From: Flavobacteriales bacterium
GTDB lineage: Bacteria; Bacteroidota; Bacteroidia; Flavobacteriales_D; Sanyastnellaceae
Length of the DNA: 64,000 bases
Direction: 5' to 3'
Assembly: GCA_022447625.1 (NCBI GenBank)
Contig: JAKVAX010000003.1
Coordinates: 248,001-312,000, forward strand
Made by a program: the position numbers and the translations under genes. Below the pieces are notes generated by a model. It was given only the letters and a program-made list of their open reading frames with translations. It was not told the origin of the DNA and made no database searches. Positions 27,967-39,253 of this stretch are shown here, one piece after another (position 1 is the first letter of the stretch; every line of letters begins with the position of its first letter).

Positions 27967-28146
27967 ATGGCAAAAGTGATCATTACTCAAGTACGTAGCA
28001 CAATCAATCGCCCTAAGCGTCAGAAGGATACTATCAAAGCGCTTGGATTGAAGAAGCTGAACGTACCAGTAGAGAAAGAAGTAACGCCACAGATCATGGG
28101 AATGATCAACAAAGTGAGCCACCTTCTTAAAGTTGAACAGAAGTAA
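27967..28146 (+). CDS. rpmD: 50S ribosomal protein L30
   Basis: This 59-residue reading frame translates to [20 protein letters not shown] followed by [14 protein letters not shown]-type sequence, the L30 signature. It fills the gap between rpsE and rplO exactly where rpmD lies in the spc operon, with ATG at 27967 and TAA at 28144-28146. Confidence 0.95.
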   Translation: MAKVIITQVRSTINRPKRQKDTIKALGLKKLNVPVEKEVTPQIMGMINKVSHLLKVEQK

Positions 28147-28160
28147 GAAAATACATTATC

Positions 28161-28607
28161 ATGGAATTGCATAACCTTAAGCCAGCGCAAGGCTCAGTCA
28201 AAAAGCGCAAGCGAGTTGGTCGAGGTGAAGGATCCGGTCACGGAGGAACTTCTACCCGCGGTCACAAAGGAGCTAAATCTCGTTCTGGATACAAGTCTAA
28301 GATCGGATTCGAGGGTGGACAGATGCCGCTACAGCGTCGGGTACCTAAGTTCGGATTCAAGAACCGTAACCGCGTTGAATACAAGGGTATCAACGTTGAT
28401 ACGATTCAAGCGCTTGTAGACGAGAAAGGTCTAGATACGATCACCCCTGAAGTTCTCGTTGAAAACGGTCTAGCTGGAAAGAAAGATCTAGTGAAGATCC
28501 TTGGTCGAGGGGAACTAAATGCCAAAGTGAACGTTACAGCTCATAAATTCTCTACGGCTGCTCAAAAGGCAATCGAAGAGAAAGGCGGAACAGTAACAAC
28601 ACTTTAA
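28161..28607 (+). CDS. rplO: 50S ribosomal protein L15
   Basis: The 148-residue late-assembly protein has the basic, Gly-rich N-terminus (HNLKPAQGSVKKRKRVGRGE) with GHGGTSTRGHKGAKSRSG, then FEGGQMPLQRRVPKFGF. It is followed directly by secY. Confidence 0.97.
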   Translation: MELHNLKPAQGSVKKRKRVGRGEGSGHGGTSTRGHKGAKSRSGYKSKIGFEGGQMPLQRRVPKFGFKNRNRVEYKGINVDTIQALVDEKGLDTITPEVLVENGLAGKKDLVKILGRGELNAKVNVTAHKFSTAAQKAIEEKGGTVTTL

Positions 28608-28618
28608 TCCTCTACGGC

Positions 28619-29977
28619 ATGAAGAATTTTTTCACAAAACTCCAGGACATTTTTAAGCATGAAGAGCTTCGCAAGAAGATCTTAATCACGTTCGGATTCA
28701 TTCTAATCTACCGTGTAGGGTCTTTCGTTGTTCTACCAGGTGTTAACTCTGACGTGCTTGCTGCTCAATTGGATTCACTCGGTGGAGGTGGTCTAGGTCA
28801 AATCCTAACCCTTTTCACAGGTGGAGCCTTCACACGAGCTTCAATTTTCGCCTTGGGAATCATGCCGTACATCTCGGCTTCGATCATTATCCAGCTCCTT
28901 TCTATCGCAGTACCTTCTGTACAGAAACTACAACGTGAAGGAGAAAGTGGACGTAAGAAGATCAGCCAGTGGACGCGTTTCCTTACTATCGCTATTACAT
29001 TGGTACAAGCACCAGGTTATCTAGCTTCTTCTGTAGCTAGTGTTCCAGGAGCAGTGCCACAAGCAGATAGCTTCTGGTGGTTCTCTTCTGTTACTATCCT
29101 GACTGCGTCAACACTGTTGATCATGTGGCTAGGTGAGAAGATTACTGACAAGGGTATCGGTAACGGTATTTCTCTACTTATCATGGTAGGTATCATCGCT
29201 ACATTCCCTCAAGCTATCCTACAAGAATTCTTGCTAGACGAAGTGAAGTTCTACTTCTTCCTTATCGAGATCGCAGCATTGTTAATCGTGATTGGGGCCT
29301 GCGTCGCTTTGGTACAAGCGGTTCGCCGTGTACCAGTTCAAATGGCAAAGAATATTCAAACGGGTCCAACACACATGCCATTGGGTGAAGGACAGCGTTC
29401 TTACATTCCCTTGAAAGTAAACTCTTCTGGTGTAATGCCGATCATCTTCGCTCAGGCGATTATGTTCGTACCGCTTTACATGCAGCAGACGGAAGCCTTC
29501 CAGAGCAGCTCTGTTCTTTTAGCGCTTTCAGACTTCAATGGTTTGTGGTACAACCTGATCTTCTTCGTGATGATCGTAGTGTTTACCTATTTCTACACGG
29601 CAATTACAGTTCGTCCTAAAGACATGGCGGATGACCTCAAGCGACAAGGTTCTTTCATTCCTGGAGTGAAGCCTGGACGCGCAACAGCGGATTTTCTTGA
29701 TGGAGTTTTATCAAGAATTACGCTTCCGGGTTCCATATTCCTAGGATTAATTGCAATTTTGCCGGCCATTGTGTTGAATCTTGGTTTGACACACGCGCAA
29801 ACATTCTCTTACTTCTTCGGAGGTACGTCACTGTTGATCATGGTAGGTGTTATCCTTGATACACTGCAGCAGATCGAGAGTTACCTACTTAGCCGTCACT
29901 ACGATGGTCTGATGAAGTCAGGAAAATTAAGAGGACGAGAAAACTCTCCAGTGAATACTGGAGCAGCATCGTTTTAA
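28619..29977 (+). CDS. secY: Preprotein translocase subunit SecY
   Basis: The 452-residue channel protein of the Sec translocon has ten predicted helices. Conserved stretches include PGVNSD near the first periplasmic loop, GIMPYISASIIIQLL, LREGESGRKKI-like cytoplasmic loop sequence and, late, RPKDMADDLKRQGSFIPG. All exported proteins in this window, including the T9SS cargo, need this channel for the first export step. It lies 11 nt after rplO. Confidence 0.97.
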   Translation: MKNFFTKLQDIFKHEELRKKILITFGFILIYRVGSFVVLPGVNSDVLAAQLDSLGGGGLGQILTLFTGGAFTRASIFALGIMPYISASIIIQLLSIAVPSVQKLQREGESGRKKISQWTRFLTIAITLVQAPGYLASSVASVPGAVPQADSFWWFSSVTILTASTLLIMWLGEKITDKGIGNGISLLIMVGIIATFPQAILQEFLLDEVKFYFFLIEIAALLIVIGACVALVQAVRRVPVQMAKNIQTGPTHMPLGEGQRSYIPLKVNSSGVMPIIFAQAIMFVPLYMQQTEAFQSSSVLLALSDFNGLWYNLIFFVMIVVFTYFYTAITVRPKDMADDLKRQGSFIPGVKPGRATADFLDGVLSRITLPGSIFLGLIAILPAIVLNLGLTHAQTFSYFFGGTSLLIMVGVILDTLQQIESYLLSRHYDGLMKSGKLRGRENSPVNTGAASF

Positions 29978-29980
29978 TAG

Positions 29981-30775
29981 ATGGGAGGTCGTAAGATCTA
30001 CTACAAGACCGAGGAGGAAATTGACCTCATTCGGGAAAGTTCTTTACTTGTTGGAAAGACATTAGCTGAAGTGGCGAAACACATCAAACCTGGTGTGACA
30101 ACCCTACAGCTTGATAAAGTCGCAGAAGAGTGCATCAGAGACAATGGTGGTGAACCAGGGTTTCTAGGATACGGAGGATTTCCGAATTCACTTTGTACTT
30201 CTGTAAATGATCAGGTCGTTCACGGAATTCCAAACGATATTCCGCTTGAAGAAGGAGACATCGTCTCCGTTGATTGCGGAGTGAAGATGAACGGATTCTA
30301 CGGAGACTCAGCTTATACGTTCGAAATAGGCGAAGTTTCTGAAGACGTGAAACGATTACTTCGAGTAACCAAAGAGTGTCTAGAAATTGGTGTTGAATAT
30401 GCCGTTGCTGGAAACCGAATGGGAGATCTCGGATACGCGATCCAAAAACACGCCGAAGATAATGGCTTTGGTGTAGTAAGAGAGTTGGTCGGGCACGGAC
30501 TTGGAAAAGACCTGCACGAGGCACCAGAAGTTCCCAACTATGGGAGGCGAGGAAACGGAGTGAAACTTCGTGAAGGGCTCGTTCTGGCAATCGAACCGAT
30601 GATCACTCTTGGTAAGCGCCAAGTCAAAACATTGAGTGATGGCTGGACGATCATTACTGCTGATAAATTACCTGCAGCTCACTTCGAACACGATGTTGTT
30701 GTTCGAAACGGAAAGCCAGAGGTCTTATCAACGTTTGAACTAGTTGAAGAAGTTTTAGGAATTAAAACAGTTTAA
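29981..30775 (+). CDS. map: Type I methionine aminopeptidase
   Basis: The 264-residue enzyme removes the initiator Met from new proteins. Metal ligands are seen in order: D in [20 protein letters not shown] (two Asp), H in [21 protein letters not shown] in VLAIEPMIT, and a late E. The catalytic His lies in QVVHGIPND. No N-terminal zinc extension is present. It follows secY by 3 nt. Confidence 0.96.
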   Translation: MGGRKIYYKTEEEIDLIRESSLLVGKTLAEVAKHIKPGVTTLQLDKVAEECIRDNGGEPGFLGYGGFPNSLCTSVNDQVVHGIPNDIPLEEGDIVSVDCGVKMNGFYGDSAYTFEIGEVSEDVKRLLRVTKECLEIGVEYAVAGNRMGDLGYAIQKHAEDNGFGVVRELVGHGLGKDLHEAPEVPNYGRRGNGVKLREGLVLAIEPMITLGKRQVKTLSDGWTIITADKLPAAHFEHDVVVRNGKPEVLSTFELVEEVLGIKTV

Positions 30776-30783
30776 TAGAGCAT

Positions 30784-31005
30784 ATGGCGAAGCAATCGTC
30801 AATAGAACAAGACGGAACAATTATCGAGGCGCTCTCTAACGCAATGTTTAGAGTGGAGCTCGAGAATGGACATGTGATCACGGCTCACATCTCAGGAAAG
30901 ATGAGAATGCACTACATCAAAATCCTTCCTAGTGACCGAGTGAAAGTAGAAATGTCGCCATATGACCTAACAAAGGGACGAATTACATTCAGATACAAGA
31001 AATAA
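30784..31005 (+). CDS. infA: Translation initiation factor IF-1
   Basis: The 73-residue OB-fold factor occupies the A site during initiation. It reads [20 protein letters not shown], then [20 protein letters not shown] and RITFRYKK. It lies between map and rpmJ, the normal Bacteroidota order. Confidence 0.96.
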   Translation: MAKQSSIEQDGTIIEALSNAMFRVELENGHVITAHISGKMRMHYIKILPSDRVKVEMSPYDLTKGRITFRYKK

Positions 31006-31008
31006 GTT

Positions 31009-31125
31009 ATGAAGGTAAGAGCATCATTAAAGAAACGTTCTGCAGATTGCAAGATCGTTCGTCGTAAAGGACGCCTTTACGTAATTAACAAGAAGAACCC
31101 AAAATTCAAGCAGCGTCAGGGGTAA
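31009..31125 (+). CDS. rpmJ: 50S ribosomal protein L36, zinc-free form
   Basis: This 38-residue frame reads [20 protein letters not shown] and ends KFKQRQG. Zinc-binding L36 has three Cys and one His; here only the Cys in ADCK remains, so the ribbon cannot hold zinc. The ATG starts 3 nt after the infA stop; TAA is at 31123-31125. Confidence 0.95.
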   Translation: MKVRASLKKRSADCKIVRRKGRLYVINKKNPKFKQRQG

Positions 31126-31156
31126 AACCTGGAAACGCGCTTTAAAGCTATAAGAT

Positions 31157-31534
31157 ATGGCAAGGATTGCTGGAGTCGACCTACCCAAGTACAAGCGAGG
31201 AATTATCAGTCTAACGTATATCTACGGGATCGGTAGTAGTCGCGCAAAGCTTGTTCTAGAACAAGCCAACGTAGACCCAAACAAAAAAGTTCAAGATTGG
31301 AGTGATGACGAGATCGCTGGTATTCGTGCCGCTATCTCTGATAGCTTCAAAGTGGAGGGGGAATTGCGTTCGGAAACACAAATGAACATCAAGCGATTGA
31401 TGGACATCGGTTGTTACCGCGGAATCCGTCACCGTGTTGGACTTCCTCTACGTGGGCAGCGCACTAAGAACAACTCACGTACTCGTAACGGGAAGCGTAA
31501 GACAGTTGCGAACAAGAAGAAGGCGGTTAAATAA
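31157..31534 (+). CDS. rpsM: 30S ribosomal protein S13
   Basis: The 125-residue head protein contacts L5 and the P-site tRNA. It starts [20 protein letters not shown] and ends with the basic tail after [20 protein letters not shown]. It opens the alpha-operon group, 31 nt after rpmJ. Confidence 0.97.
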   Translation: MARIAGVDLPKYKRGIISLTYIYGIGSSRAKLVLEQANVDPNKKVQDWSDDEIAGIRAAISDSFKVEGELRSETQMNIKRLMDIGCYRGIRHRVGLPLRGQRTKNNSRTRNGKRKTVANKKKAVK

Positions 31535-31603
31535 TTAATCGAATTCACGTAAAAAATTTAGTTCGAGTCTCATTGTAGACTGATCACCTGAATACCTTTT
31601 ATC

Positions 31604-31987
31604 ATGGCCAAAAACGTCAAGAAAAAGAAGAATGTACAAGTGGATGCCACTGGTGAAGCACACATCCGCGCGTCATTCAACAACATCATCATCTCGCTGA
31701 CGAACAACCAAGGACAAGTTATCTCTTGGTCTTCTGCGGGTAAAATGGGCTTCCGTGGCTCTAAGAAAAACACTCCTTACGCTGCGCAGGTTGCTGCCGA
31801 AGATTGCGGAAAGGAAGCGTACGATCTTGGACTACGTAAGATCCGTGTACTAGTTAAAGGTCCAGGTTCTGGCCGCGAATCAGCGATCCGTACCCTGCAT
31901 AACCTAGGAATCGAAGTAATGGAGATTATCGATATCACTCCTATTCCTCACAATGGATGTCGCCCACCTAAGCGTCGTCGCGTTTAA
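31604..31987 (+). CDS. rpsK: 30S ribosomal protein S11
   Basis: The 127-residue platform protein shows [38 protein letters not shown] and the C-terminal [17 protein letters not shown]. The 69-nt gap before it is the largest inside the cluster, but no promoter box was seen there. Confidence 0.97.
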   Translation: MAKNVKKKKNVQVDATGEAHIRASFNNIIISLTNNQGQVISWSSAGKMGFRGSKKNTPYAAQVAAEDCGKEAYDLGLRKIRVLVKGPGSGRESAIRTLHNLGIEVMEIIDITPIPHNGCRPPKRRRV

Positions 31988-32007
31988 TAACCAAGAAACC
32001 CAAGGCA

Positions 32008-32613
32008 ATGGCAAGATATAGAGGACCCAAATCGAAAATTGCTCGTCGTTTCCGCGAGCCAATCTTCGGACCAGATAAGGCGCTAGAGCGTCGTAACTAC
32101 CCTCCAGGACAGCACGGCCCGAACCGTCGTCGTAGTAAGCAGTCTGAATACTCTGTGCAGCTAGCTGAAAAGCAGAAAGCAAAGCACATGTACGGAATCC
32201 TTGAGCGTCAGTTCTCAAACCTGTTTAAGAAAGCATCTGCAAAAGATGGTATTACAGGTGAAGTACTACTTCAACTTTGTGAGTGTCGTCTTGACCACAC
32301 AGTATTCCGTCTAGGTATTTCTCCTACTCGCCGCGGGGCGCGCCAATTGGTTGGTCACCGTCACATCACTGTGAATGGTAATGTAGTGAACATCCCTAGT
32401 TACCAACTACGTCCAGGTGATGTAATCGGTGTGCGTGAGAAGTCAAAGTCTCTCCAGGCGATCACTTCATCGCTCGCTGCGAACAATCAACGCTTTGACT
32501 GGCTTGATTGGAATGCCTCTGATATGTCTGGTGCGTTCATCAGTGTTCCAACACGTGAACAGATCCCAGAAAATATCAAAGAGCAGCTAATCGTCGAATT
32601 GTACTCGAAATAA
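32008..32613 (+). CDS. rpsD: 30S ribosomal protein S4
   Basis: This 201-residue primary 16S binder has an S4 RNA-binding domain ([19 protein letters not shown]) and ends LIVELYSK. The N-terminal zinc cysteines found in some S4 proteins are absent. In E. coli S4 represses the alpha operon. Confidence 0.97.
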   Translation: MARYRGPKSKIARRFREPIFGPDKALERRNYPPGQHGPNRRRSKQSEYSVQLAEKQKAKHMYGILERQFSNLFKKASAKDGITGEVLLQLCECRLDHTVFRLGISPTRRGARQLVGHRHITVNGNVVNIPSYQLRPGDVIGVREKSKSLQAITSSLAANNQRFDWLDWNASDMSGAFISVPTREQIPENIKEQLIVELYSK

Positions 32614-32627
32614 TTAACACCCTTCCA

Positions 32628-33620
32628 ATGGCTATTCTCGATTTTCAGAAACCAGATAAAGTCATCCTACTTGAATCAACTGATTTCAAAGGACAGTTCG
32701 AATTCCGTCCTCTGGAGCCAGGATTCGGTATCACTATAGGAAACGCTCTACGTCGTATCCTACTTTCTTCACTCGAAGGATTCGCTATCACATCTTTTAA
32801 GATGGAAGGTGTTGATCACGAGTTCTCTACTGTGAAAGGTATTGTCGAGGATGTAACAGAAATCATCCTTAACCTGAAGCAGGTGCGCTTTAAGCAGCAG
32901 ATCGAAGGAACTGACGCTGAGCGTGTACTTATCAATGTATCCGGACAGGATACCCTTACCGCTGGAGACATCGGTAAATTTACTTCGGCTTTCCAAGTGT
33001 TGAACCCTGACCACGTTATCTGTAAAATGGATAGCAAGGTGAAGATCAATATGGAAGTGAATATCGGTAAAGGACGTGGTTACGTTCCTGCTGAAGAGAA
33101 CAAAGAAGCAAACGCTCCTGTAGGAACCATTGCTATCGATGCCATCTTCACACCGATCCGTAACGTGAAGTACCATATCGAAAACTACCGTGTAGAGCAA
33201 AAAACGGACTACGAAAAGCTAGTACTTGATATCGACTGTGACGGATCAATCTCACCGAAAGATGCACTTCAGGAAGCGGCGAAAATCCTAATCCACCACT
33301 TCATGCTATTTAGCGATGAGCGCATCACGCTAGAAAGCGAGGAGAAGGCAGAAACTGAAGAGTTCGATGAAACTTCACTTCACATGCGTCAGCTATTGAA
33401 GACGAAGCTCGTTGACATGGACCTTTCAGTGCGTGCATTGAACTGTTTGAAAGCAGCAGACATCGAGTCTCTCGGTGATCTCGTTTCTTACAATAAGAAT
33501 GATCTACTGAAGTTCCGCAACTTCGGTAAGAAGTCGCTCACTGAGTTGGAAGACCTTGTAGAAAGTAAAGGCCTTTCATTCGGAATGAACGTCTCTAAGT
33601 ATAAATTGGATAAAGAATAA
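32628..33620 (+). CDS. rpoA: RNA polymerase alpha subunit
   Basis: The 330-residue subunit has the N-terminal dimer domain ([20 protein letters not shown]) and, after an acidic linker near 240, the C-terminal domain that contacts UP elements and activators ([19 protein letters not shown]-like region and [20 protein letters not shown]). It lies between rpsD and rplQ, as usual. Confidence 0.97.
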   Translation: MAILDFQKPDKVILLESTDFKGQFEFRPLEPGFGITIGNALRRILLSSLEGFAITSFKMEGVDHEFSTVKGIVEDVTEIILNLKQVRFKQQIEGTDAERVLINVSGQDTLTAGDIGKFTSAFQVLNPDHVICKMDSKVKINMEVNIGKGRGYVPAEENKEANAPVGTIAIDAIFTPIRNVKYHIENYRVEQKTDYEKLVLDIDCDGSISPKDALQEAAKILIHHFMLFSDERITLESEEKAETEEFDETSLHMRQLLKTKLVDMDLSVRALNCLKAADIESLGDLVSYNKNDLLKFRNFGKKSLTELEDLVESKGLSFGMNVSKYKLDKE

Positions 33621-33655
33621 CTGAATAGGCGTAAGCTTATTGAACACCTACCATC

Positions 33656-34282
33656 ATGAGGCACGGCAAGAAATTTAACCACCTTGGTAGAAAGACCGCT
33701 CACCGTAAAGCAATGCTTTCGAACATGGCTTGCTCTTTGATCGAGCACAAGCGGATCAACACTACAGTGGCTAAAGCAAAGGAGCTTCGTAAATACGTTG
33801 AACCTTTGATCAATCGCTCGAAAGTGGATTCAACCCACTCTCGTCGTGTAGTATTCAGCTACTTGAATAACAAGCACGCTGTTACTGAACTATTCCGCGA
33901 AATCGCACCTAAGGTGAATGACCGTAACGGTGGATACACTCGTATCATCCGCACTGGTCACCGTCTAGGAGATAGCGCTGATATGTGTATGATCGAACTA
34001 GTTGATTTTAACGAGATCTACGGACCAGAAGAGAAGAAGAAAAGTACACGCCGCTCTCGTCGTGGTGGTGCGAAGAAGAAAACTGAAACTTCTGCAGCAG
34101 CGGCTGTTGAAGCTGTTGAAGAAGTAGCTACAGAAGCTACGGAAGCAACAGAAGAGGCAGCAAATGAAGCTACAGAAGCAGTTGAAGCAGCAGCAGATGC
34201 AGCTACAGATGCAGCCGATGAGGCTACTGACGCAGCTGATGATGCCGCAGAAGACAAAAAAGATGAAGAAAAGAAAGACTAA
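33656..34282 (+). CDS. rplQ: 50S ribosomal protein L17 with long acidic tail
   Basis: Residues 1-125 are a normal L17: [20 protein letters not shown], then the late [20 protein letters not shown]. After a basic stretch ([18 protein letters not shown]) a tail of about 60 residues made almost only of Ala, Glu, Asp and Thr follows. The total of 208 residues is far above the 116-130 of most bacterial L17. Acidic tails are seen in some Bacteroidota L17 proteins; the role is unknown. It ends the cluster and is followed by a terminator. Confidence 0.95.
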   Translation: MRHGKKFNHLGRKTAHRKAMLSNMACSLIEHKRINTTVAKAKELRKYVEPLINRSKVDSTHSRRVVFSYLNNKHAVTELFREIAPKVNDRNGGYTRIIRTGHRLGDSADMCMIELVDFNEIYGPEEKKKSTRRSRRGGAKKKTETSAAAAVEAVEEVATEATEATEEAANEATEAVEAAADAATDAADEATDAADDAAEDKKDEEKKD

Positions 34283-34307
34283 TCTTTCATCCTTCTAATC
34301 ATACTTG

Positions 34308-34340
34308 AAAAAGGGAAAGCCTATTGGTTTTCCCTTTTTT
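34308..34340 (+). terminator. Intrinsic terminator of the ribosomal cluster
   Basis: AAAAAGGGAAA (34308-34318) pairs with TTTCCCTTTTT (34329-34339) around GCCTATTGGT, with the T-run forming the 3' side. It separates rplQ from carA. Confidence 0.75.
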
Positions 34341-34407
34341 GTAACCTGCTGATTTCTTGTGGATATCTTATCCCATGAATCGCCCAGAACGCAAAAACCT
34401 TTCACAT

Positions 34408-34415
34408 TATCTTTG
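34408..34415 (+). promoter_or_regulatory. -7 element of carA-eno, leaderless type
   Basis: TATCTTTG is followed by CCCAC and the ATG of carA at 34421. This is a full TAnnTTTG match with a 5-nt gap. It lies after the rplQ terminator, so carA-eno is an independent transcript, probably without a leader. Confidence 0.6.
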
Positions 34416-34420
34416 CCCAC

Positions 34421-36831
<2,411 letters not shown>

Positions 36832-36860
36832 TTAACAGAGAACATTCCAATAAATACTCG

Positions 36861-36893
36861 AAAAGCGATTCCATTCCGGAATCGCTTTTTTTT
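36861..36893 (+). terminator. Intrinsic terminator after eno
   Basis: AAAAGCGATTCC (36861-36872) pairs perfectly with GGAATCGCTTTT (36878-36889) around a 5-nt loop, and the T-run continues to 36893. It lies 30 nt beyond the eno stop. Confidence 0.9.
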
Positions 36894-36920
36894 AGTTTGG
36901 CACTGTCCAAACTCTCAACG

Positions 36921-39089
36921 ATGAAACAACTAACACTCTTAATCGGTGCCTTGATGGTATGTCTATCGATCAACGCCCAACTCCAAAACGGTGATTTCGA
37001 AAACTGGACCACCTCCTCTGATTTTGACCAGCCAGACGTAGGTCTGAATGCTTGGCTTGATTCGAACTACGAAACCTTCTTTTCAGGTGGCGTAGTTTCG
37101 GTATCAGAAATCGAAGGAGTAAGTGGATCGGCCTTACGCGTGGAATCTACAGAGATTGAAGGTGAGACTTTAGGCGGATTTGCCATTTGGGGAGCCCCAC
37201 CGTCAGGTGAAGAACTAATCTTCGAAAACGGATTCCCATTTACTGATAACACGGTAACCCAGCTGAGCGTTGATATGCGCTACAGCACAAACATCCTGTC
37301 ACCTGGAATCATTATTGTGCAGTTCAAGTTCGAAGGCGCCCCCGCGGGTGCTGGAAACCTTGGAGCAGGTACTTACTATTTCCCCATCACTGGTGAGCAA
37401 CTCACTTGGGAAACCATGACCTTCGATATTGACCCAGAAATCGGGACGGATATCGATGAATGTGTCATTGCCTTCGCCTCGAATAATCTTGTAGATGATA
37501 TGGCGCCTCTTTTTGCCGGCGACTTTCTTGAGATTGATAATGTAGAGTTCGTGGGTGCGATGCAAGAAATCCCCGGAGGTGATCTTGACAATTGGATCCC
37601 GGCACTGTCTGGGGTCACTCCTGATGATTGGGAGGTGGCAGTGAGCCCCTTGGTTTCGTTCTCTGAACAAACAACGGACGCCAGTGAAGGTGATTTCGCT
37701 GTGAAGATTAATACGGTAGAAAATGACGGAGAGGCAAACGCTAGCTTCATTTACCAAGGCGATGTTCTAGATGATCAGATTACGCCGTCCATTCCAACGG
37801 GTGACAACTTCTACGGGATCTCTTTTGACTACAAGTACAACGTGCTTCAAGATGATACTGCGGCAATGTTCGTGGTGATGAGTGAAGTAGAGAATCCGGA
37901 ACCTCAAGACATGATCTTTGAGCTTGTCCTCCTCGAACCACAGGCGAATTACGGTACATACATTGCTGACTATTCTGATTGGCTTGAGTTTATTGACCTG
38001 AACTACGTGACTATTGTCTTCACGTCATCATATACTGACGATGATGGTTTCAATGTTCCTCAAGCTGGTAGCGAGCTCTTTGTCGATAACGTCCAGTTCT
38101 TGAATGGAGATGGAGAAGGTTGTGGTTTCGATGAGAGTATTGTCCAAGGCGAGTCGCTAATCCTTTGTCCTGGAGTGATCGAATTGATATCGGTTCCTGA
38201 TACCTATGATAGCTACCAATGGTACCGCCAGCCTACATTCGGAGGTGAAGTTGAGCTGCTTGACGGTGAAACAACCTACATGTTGCAGGTGGATGCTTTC
38301 AACTTTGCAGTATACGACGTATGGTGCGAGGTGACACTTGATGGATGTACTGAGGCAAGTAGCTCCATCGCCATTGATGGTTGGGCCTTCGTGCCAACAG
38401 TTGTAGCAAGCAACGAAACAGAGATCTGCGAAGGCGAAAGCACAACATTGACCGCTCAGGGAGCGCAAGGTACAGTGGTTTGGTATCAAGATGGAGTGGA
38501 GATCATGGGCACATCTGGCAATACCCTAGAGGTGACGGAATCGGGAACTTACGTGGCTGAGATATACCCTGATCTTTGTCCTGAAACAGCATTGAGTAGC
38601 GGGGTAGGGCCTACCATTACTGTGAACCCTGCACCAGATCCAGAGATCTTCCAAGGATTGGCAGGAATCAGCTGTGTTGATGGCGAAGGAAATTTCGATG
38701 CGTTCGAATCTTATGAATGGTATGTGGATGGAATGCTTCTCGAAGGTGAGGAATTCGAGGAGGGAACCATTTCTCCGCCGCAAGACGGTAATTACACCGT
38801 TGTAGTGACGAACGATTTTGGCTGTGAAGCTGAGTCAGACCCGCTCTTCTCTAACTCTGTTGAAGAACAGTTCTTAATCAGCATCGAGCTCTACCCATCG
38901 CCTGCTACGGATATCTTGAACGTGGTAATCGACCGCCAAACGAATTATCAAATCCTTGATGCTCAAGGACGATTGATCGCGCATGGTCAGTTAATGTTTG
39001 GAACTACGGCCATCGATGTCTCGCCCTTGGCTCAAGGAAATTACTTTATGAAAGTTGAGCAGACGGTTGCTCGATTTGCAGTGAAATAG
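36921..39089 (+). CDS. T9SS-secreted surface protein with Ig-like modules
   Basis: From ATG 36921 (MKQLTLLIGALMVCLSINAQ, a clear signal peptide) the protein has 722 residues. Two similar beta-sandwich modules follow, each opening with a GDFENWT / GDLDNWIP-type phrase (near 25 and 220). Then come Ig-like or PKD-like modules with SYQWYRQ and SYEWYVDG phrases, rich in Asp, Glu and Cys pairs. It ends with a type A T9SS sorting domain (LYPSPATDILNVVI ... GNYFMKVEQTVARFAVK). It should be exported to the cell surface or medium as an adhesin-like or binding protein. No enzyme signature is visible. An in-frame ATG 24 nt upstream would spoil the signal peptide. Confidence 0.8.
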   Translation: MKQLTLLIGALMVCLSINAQLQNGDFENWTTSSDFDQPDVGLNAWLDSNYETFFSGGVVSVSEIEGVSGSALRVESTEIEGETLGGFAIWGAPPSGEELIFENGFPFTDNTVTQLSVDMRYSTNILSPGIIIVQFKFEGAPAGAGNLGAGTYYFPITGEQLTWETMTFDIDPEIGTDIDECVIAFASNNLVDDMAPLFAGDFLEIDNVEFVGAMQEIPGGDLDNWIPALSGVTPDDWEVAVSPLVSFSEQTTDASEGDFAVKINTVENDGEANASFIYQGDVLDDQITPSIPTGDNFYGISFDYKYNVLQDDTAAMFVVMSEVENPEPQDMIFELVLLEPQANYGTYIADYSDWLEFIDLNYVTIVFTSSYTDDDGFNVPQAGSELFVDNVQFLNGDGEGCGFDESIVQGESLILCPGVIELISVPDTYDSYQWYRQPTFGGEVELLDGETTYMLQVDAFNFAVYDVWCEVTLDGCTEASSSIAIDGWAFVPTVVASNETEICEGESTTLTAQGAQGTVVWYQDGVEIMGTSGNTLEVTESGTYVAEIYPDLCPETALSSGVGPTITVNPAPDPEIFQGLAGISCVDGEGNFDAFESYEWYVDGMLLEGEEFEEGTISPPQDGNYTVVVTNDFGCEAESDPLFSNSVEEQFLISIELYPSPATDILNVVIDRQTNYQILDAQGRLIAHGQLMFGTTAIDVSPLAQGNYFMKVEQTVARFAVK

Positions 39090-39102
39090 CAGTTGGGTGC
39101 AT

Positions 39103-39118
39103 CCCCGCATGCGCGGGG
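39103..39118. repeat. GC-rich short hairpin
   Basis: CCCCGC (39103-39108) pairs with GCGGGG (39113-39118) around ATGC. It is part of a GC-rich intergenic stretch (about 39092-39135) directly after the surface-protein gene, and it has no T-run. Confidence 0.5.
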
Positions 39119-39141
39119 TCGGCCTGCGCCTCCAAGTACGC

Positions 39142-39226
39142 AAAAGAGACCTTGTAATGGTATTGGGCTCCGGTGGTTCCCTTCGGTCCACCTCCTCGCT
39201 CCAACCATTACGAGGTCTCTTTTTTT
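39142..39226. terminator. Long bidirectional hairpin between convergent genes
   Basis: AGAGACCTTGTAATGGT (39145-39161) pairs with ACCATTACGAGGTCTCT (39204-39220), 17 bp with one G-U wobble. It encloses a smaller stem, GGTGG (172-176 of 39 kb) with CCACC (188-192). T7 follows on the plus strand and T4 on the minus strand, so it can end both converging transcripts. The 42-nt apical part is far larger than needed for a terminator. Confidence 0.65.
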
Positions 39227-39253
39227 ACGTGCTTTCCGTCTCCGTCCTTGCAC

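Noticed and set aside
39091-39135. Integron attC-like core (GTTGGGT) after the surface-protein gene
   Set aside because: The partner core RYYYAAC at a suitable distance and the bulged attC arms are missing, and there is no integrase or cassette array nearby.
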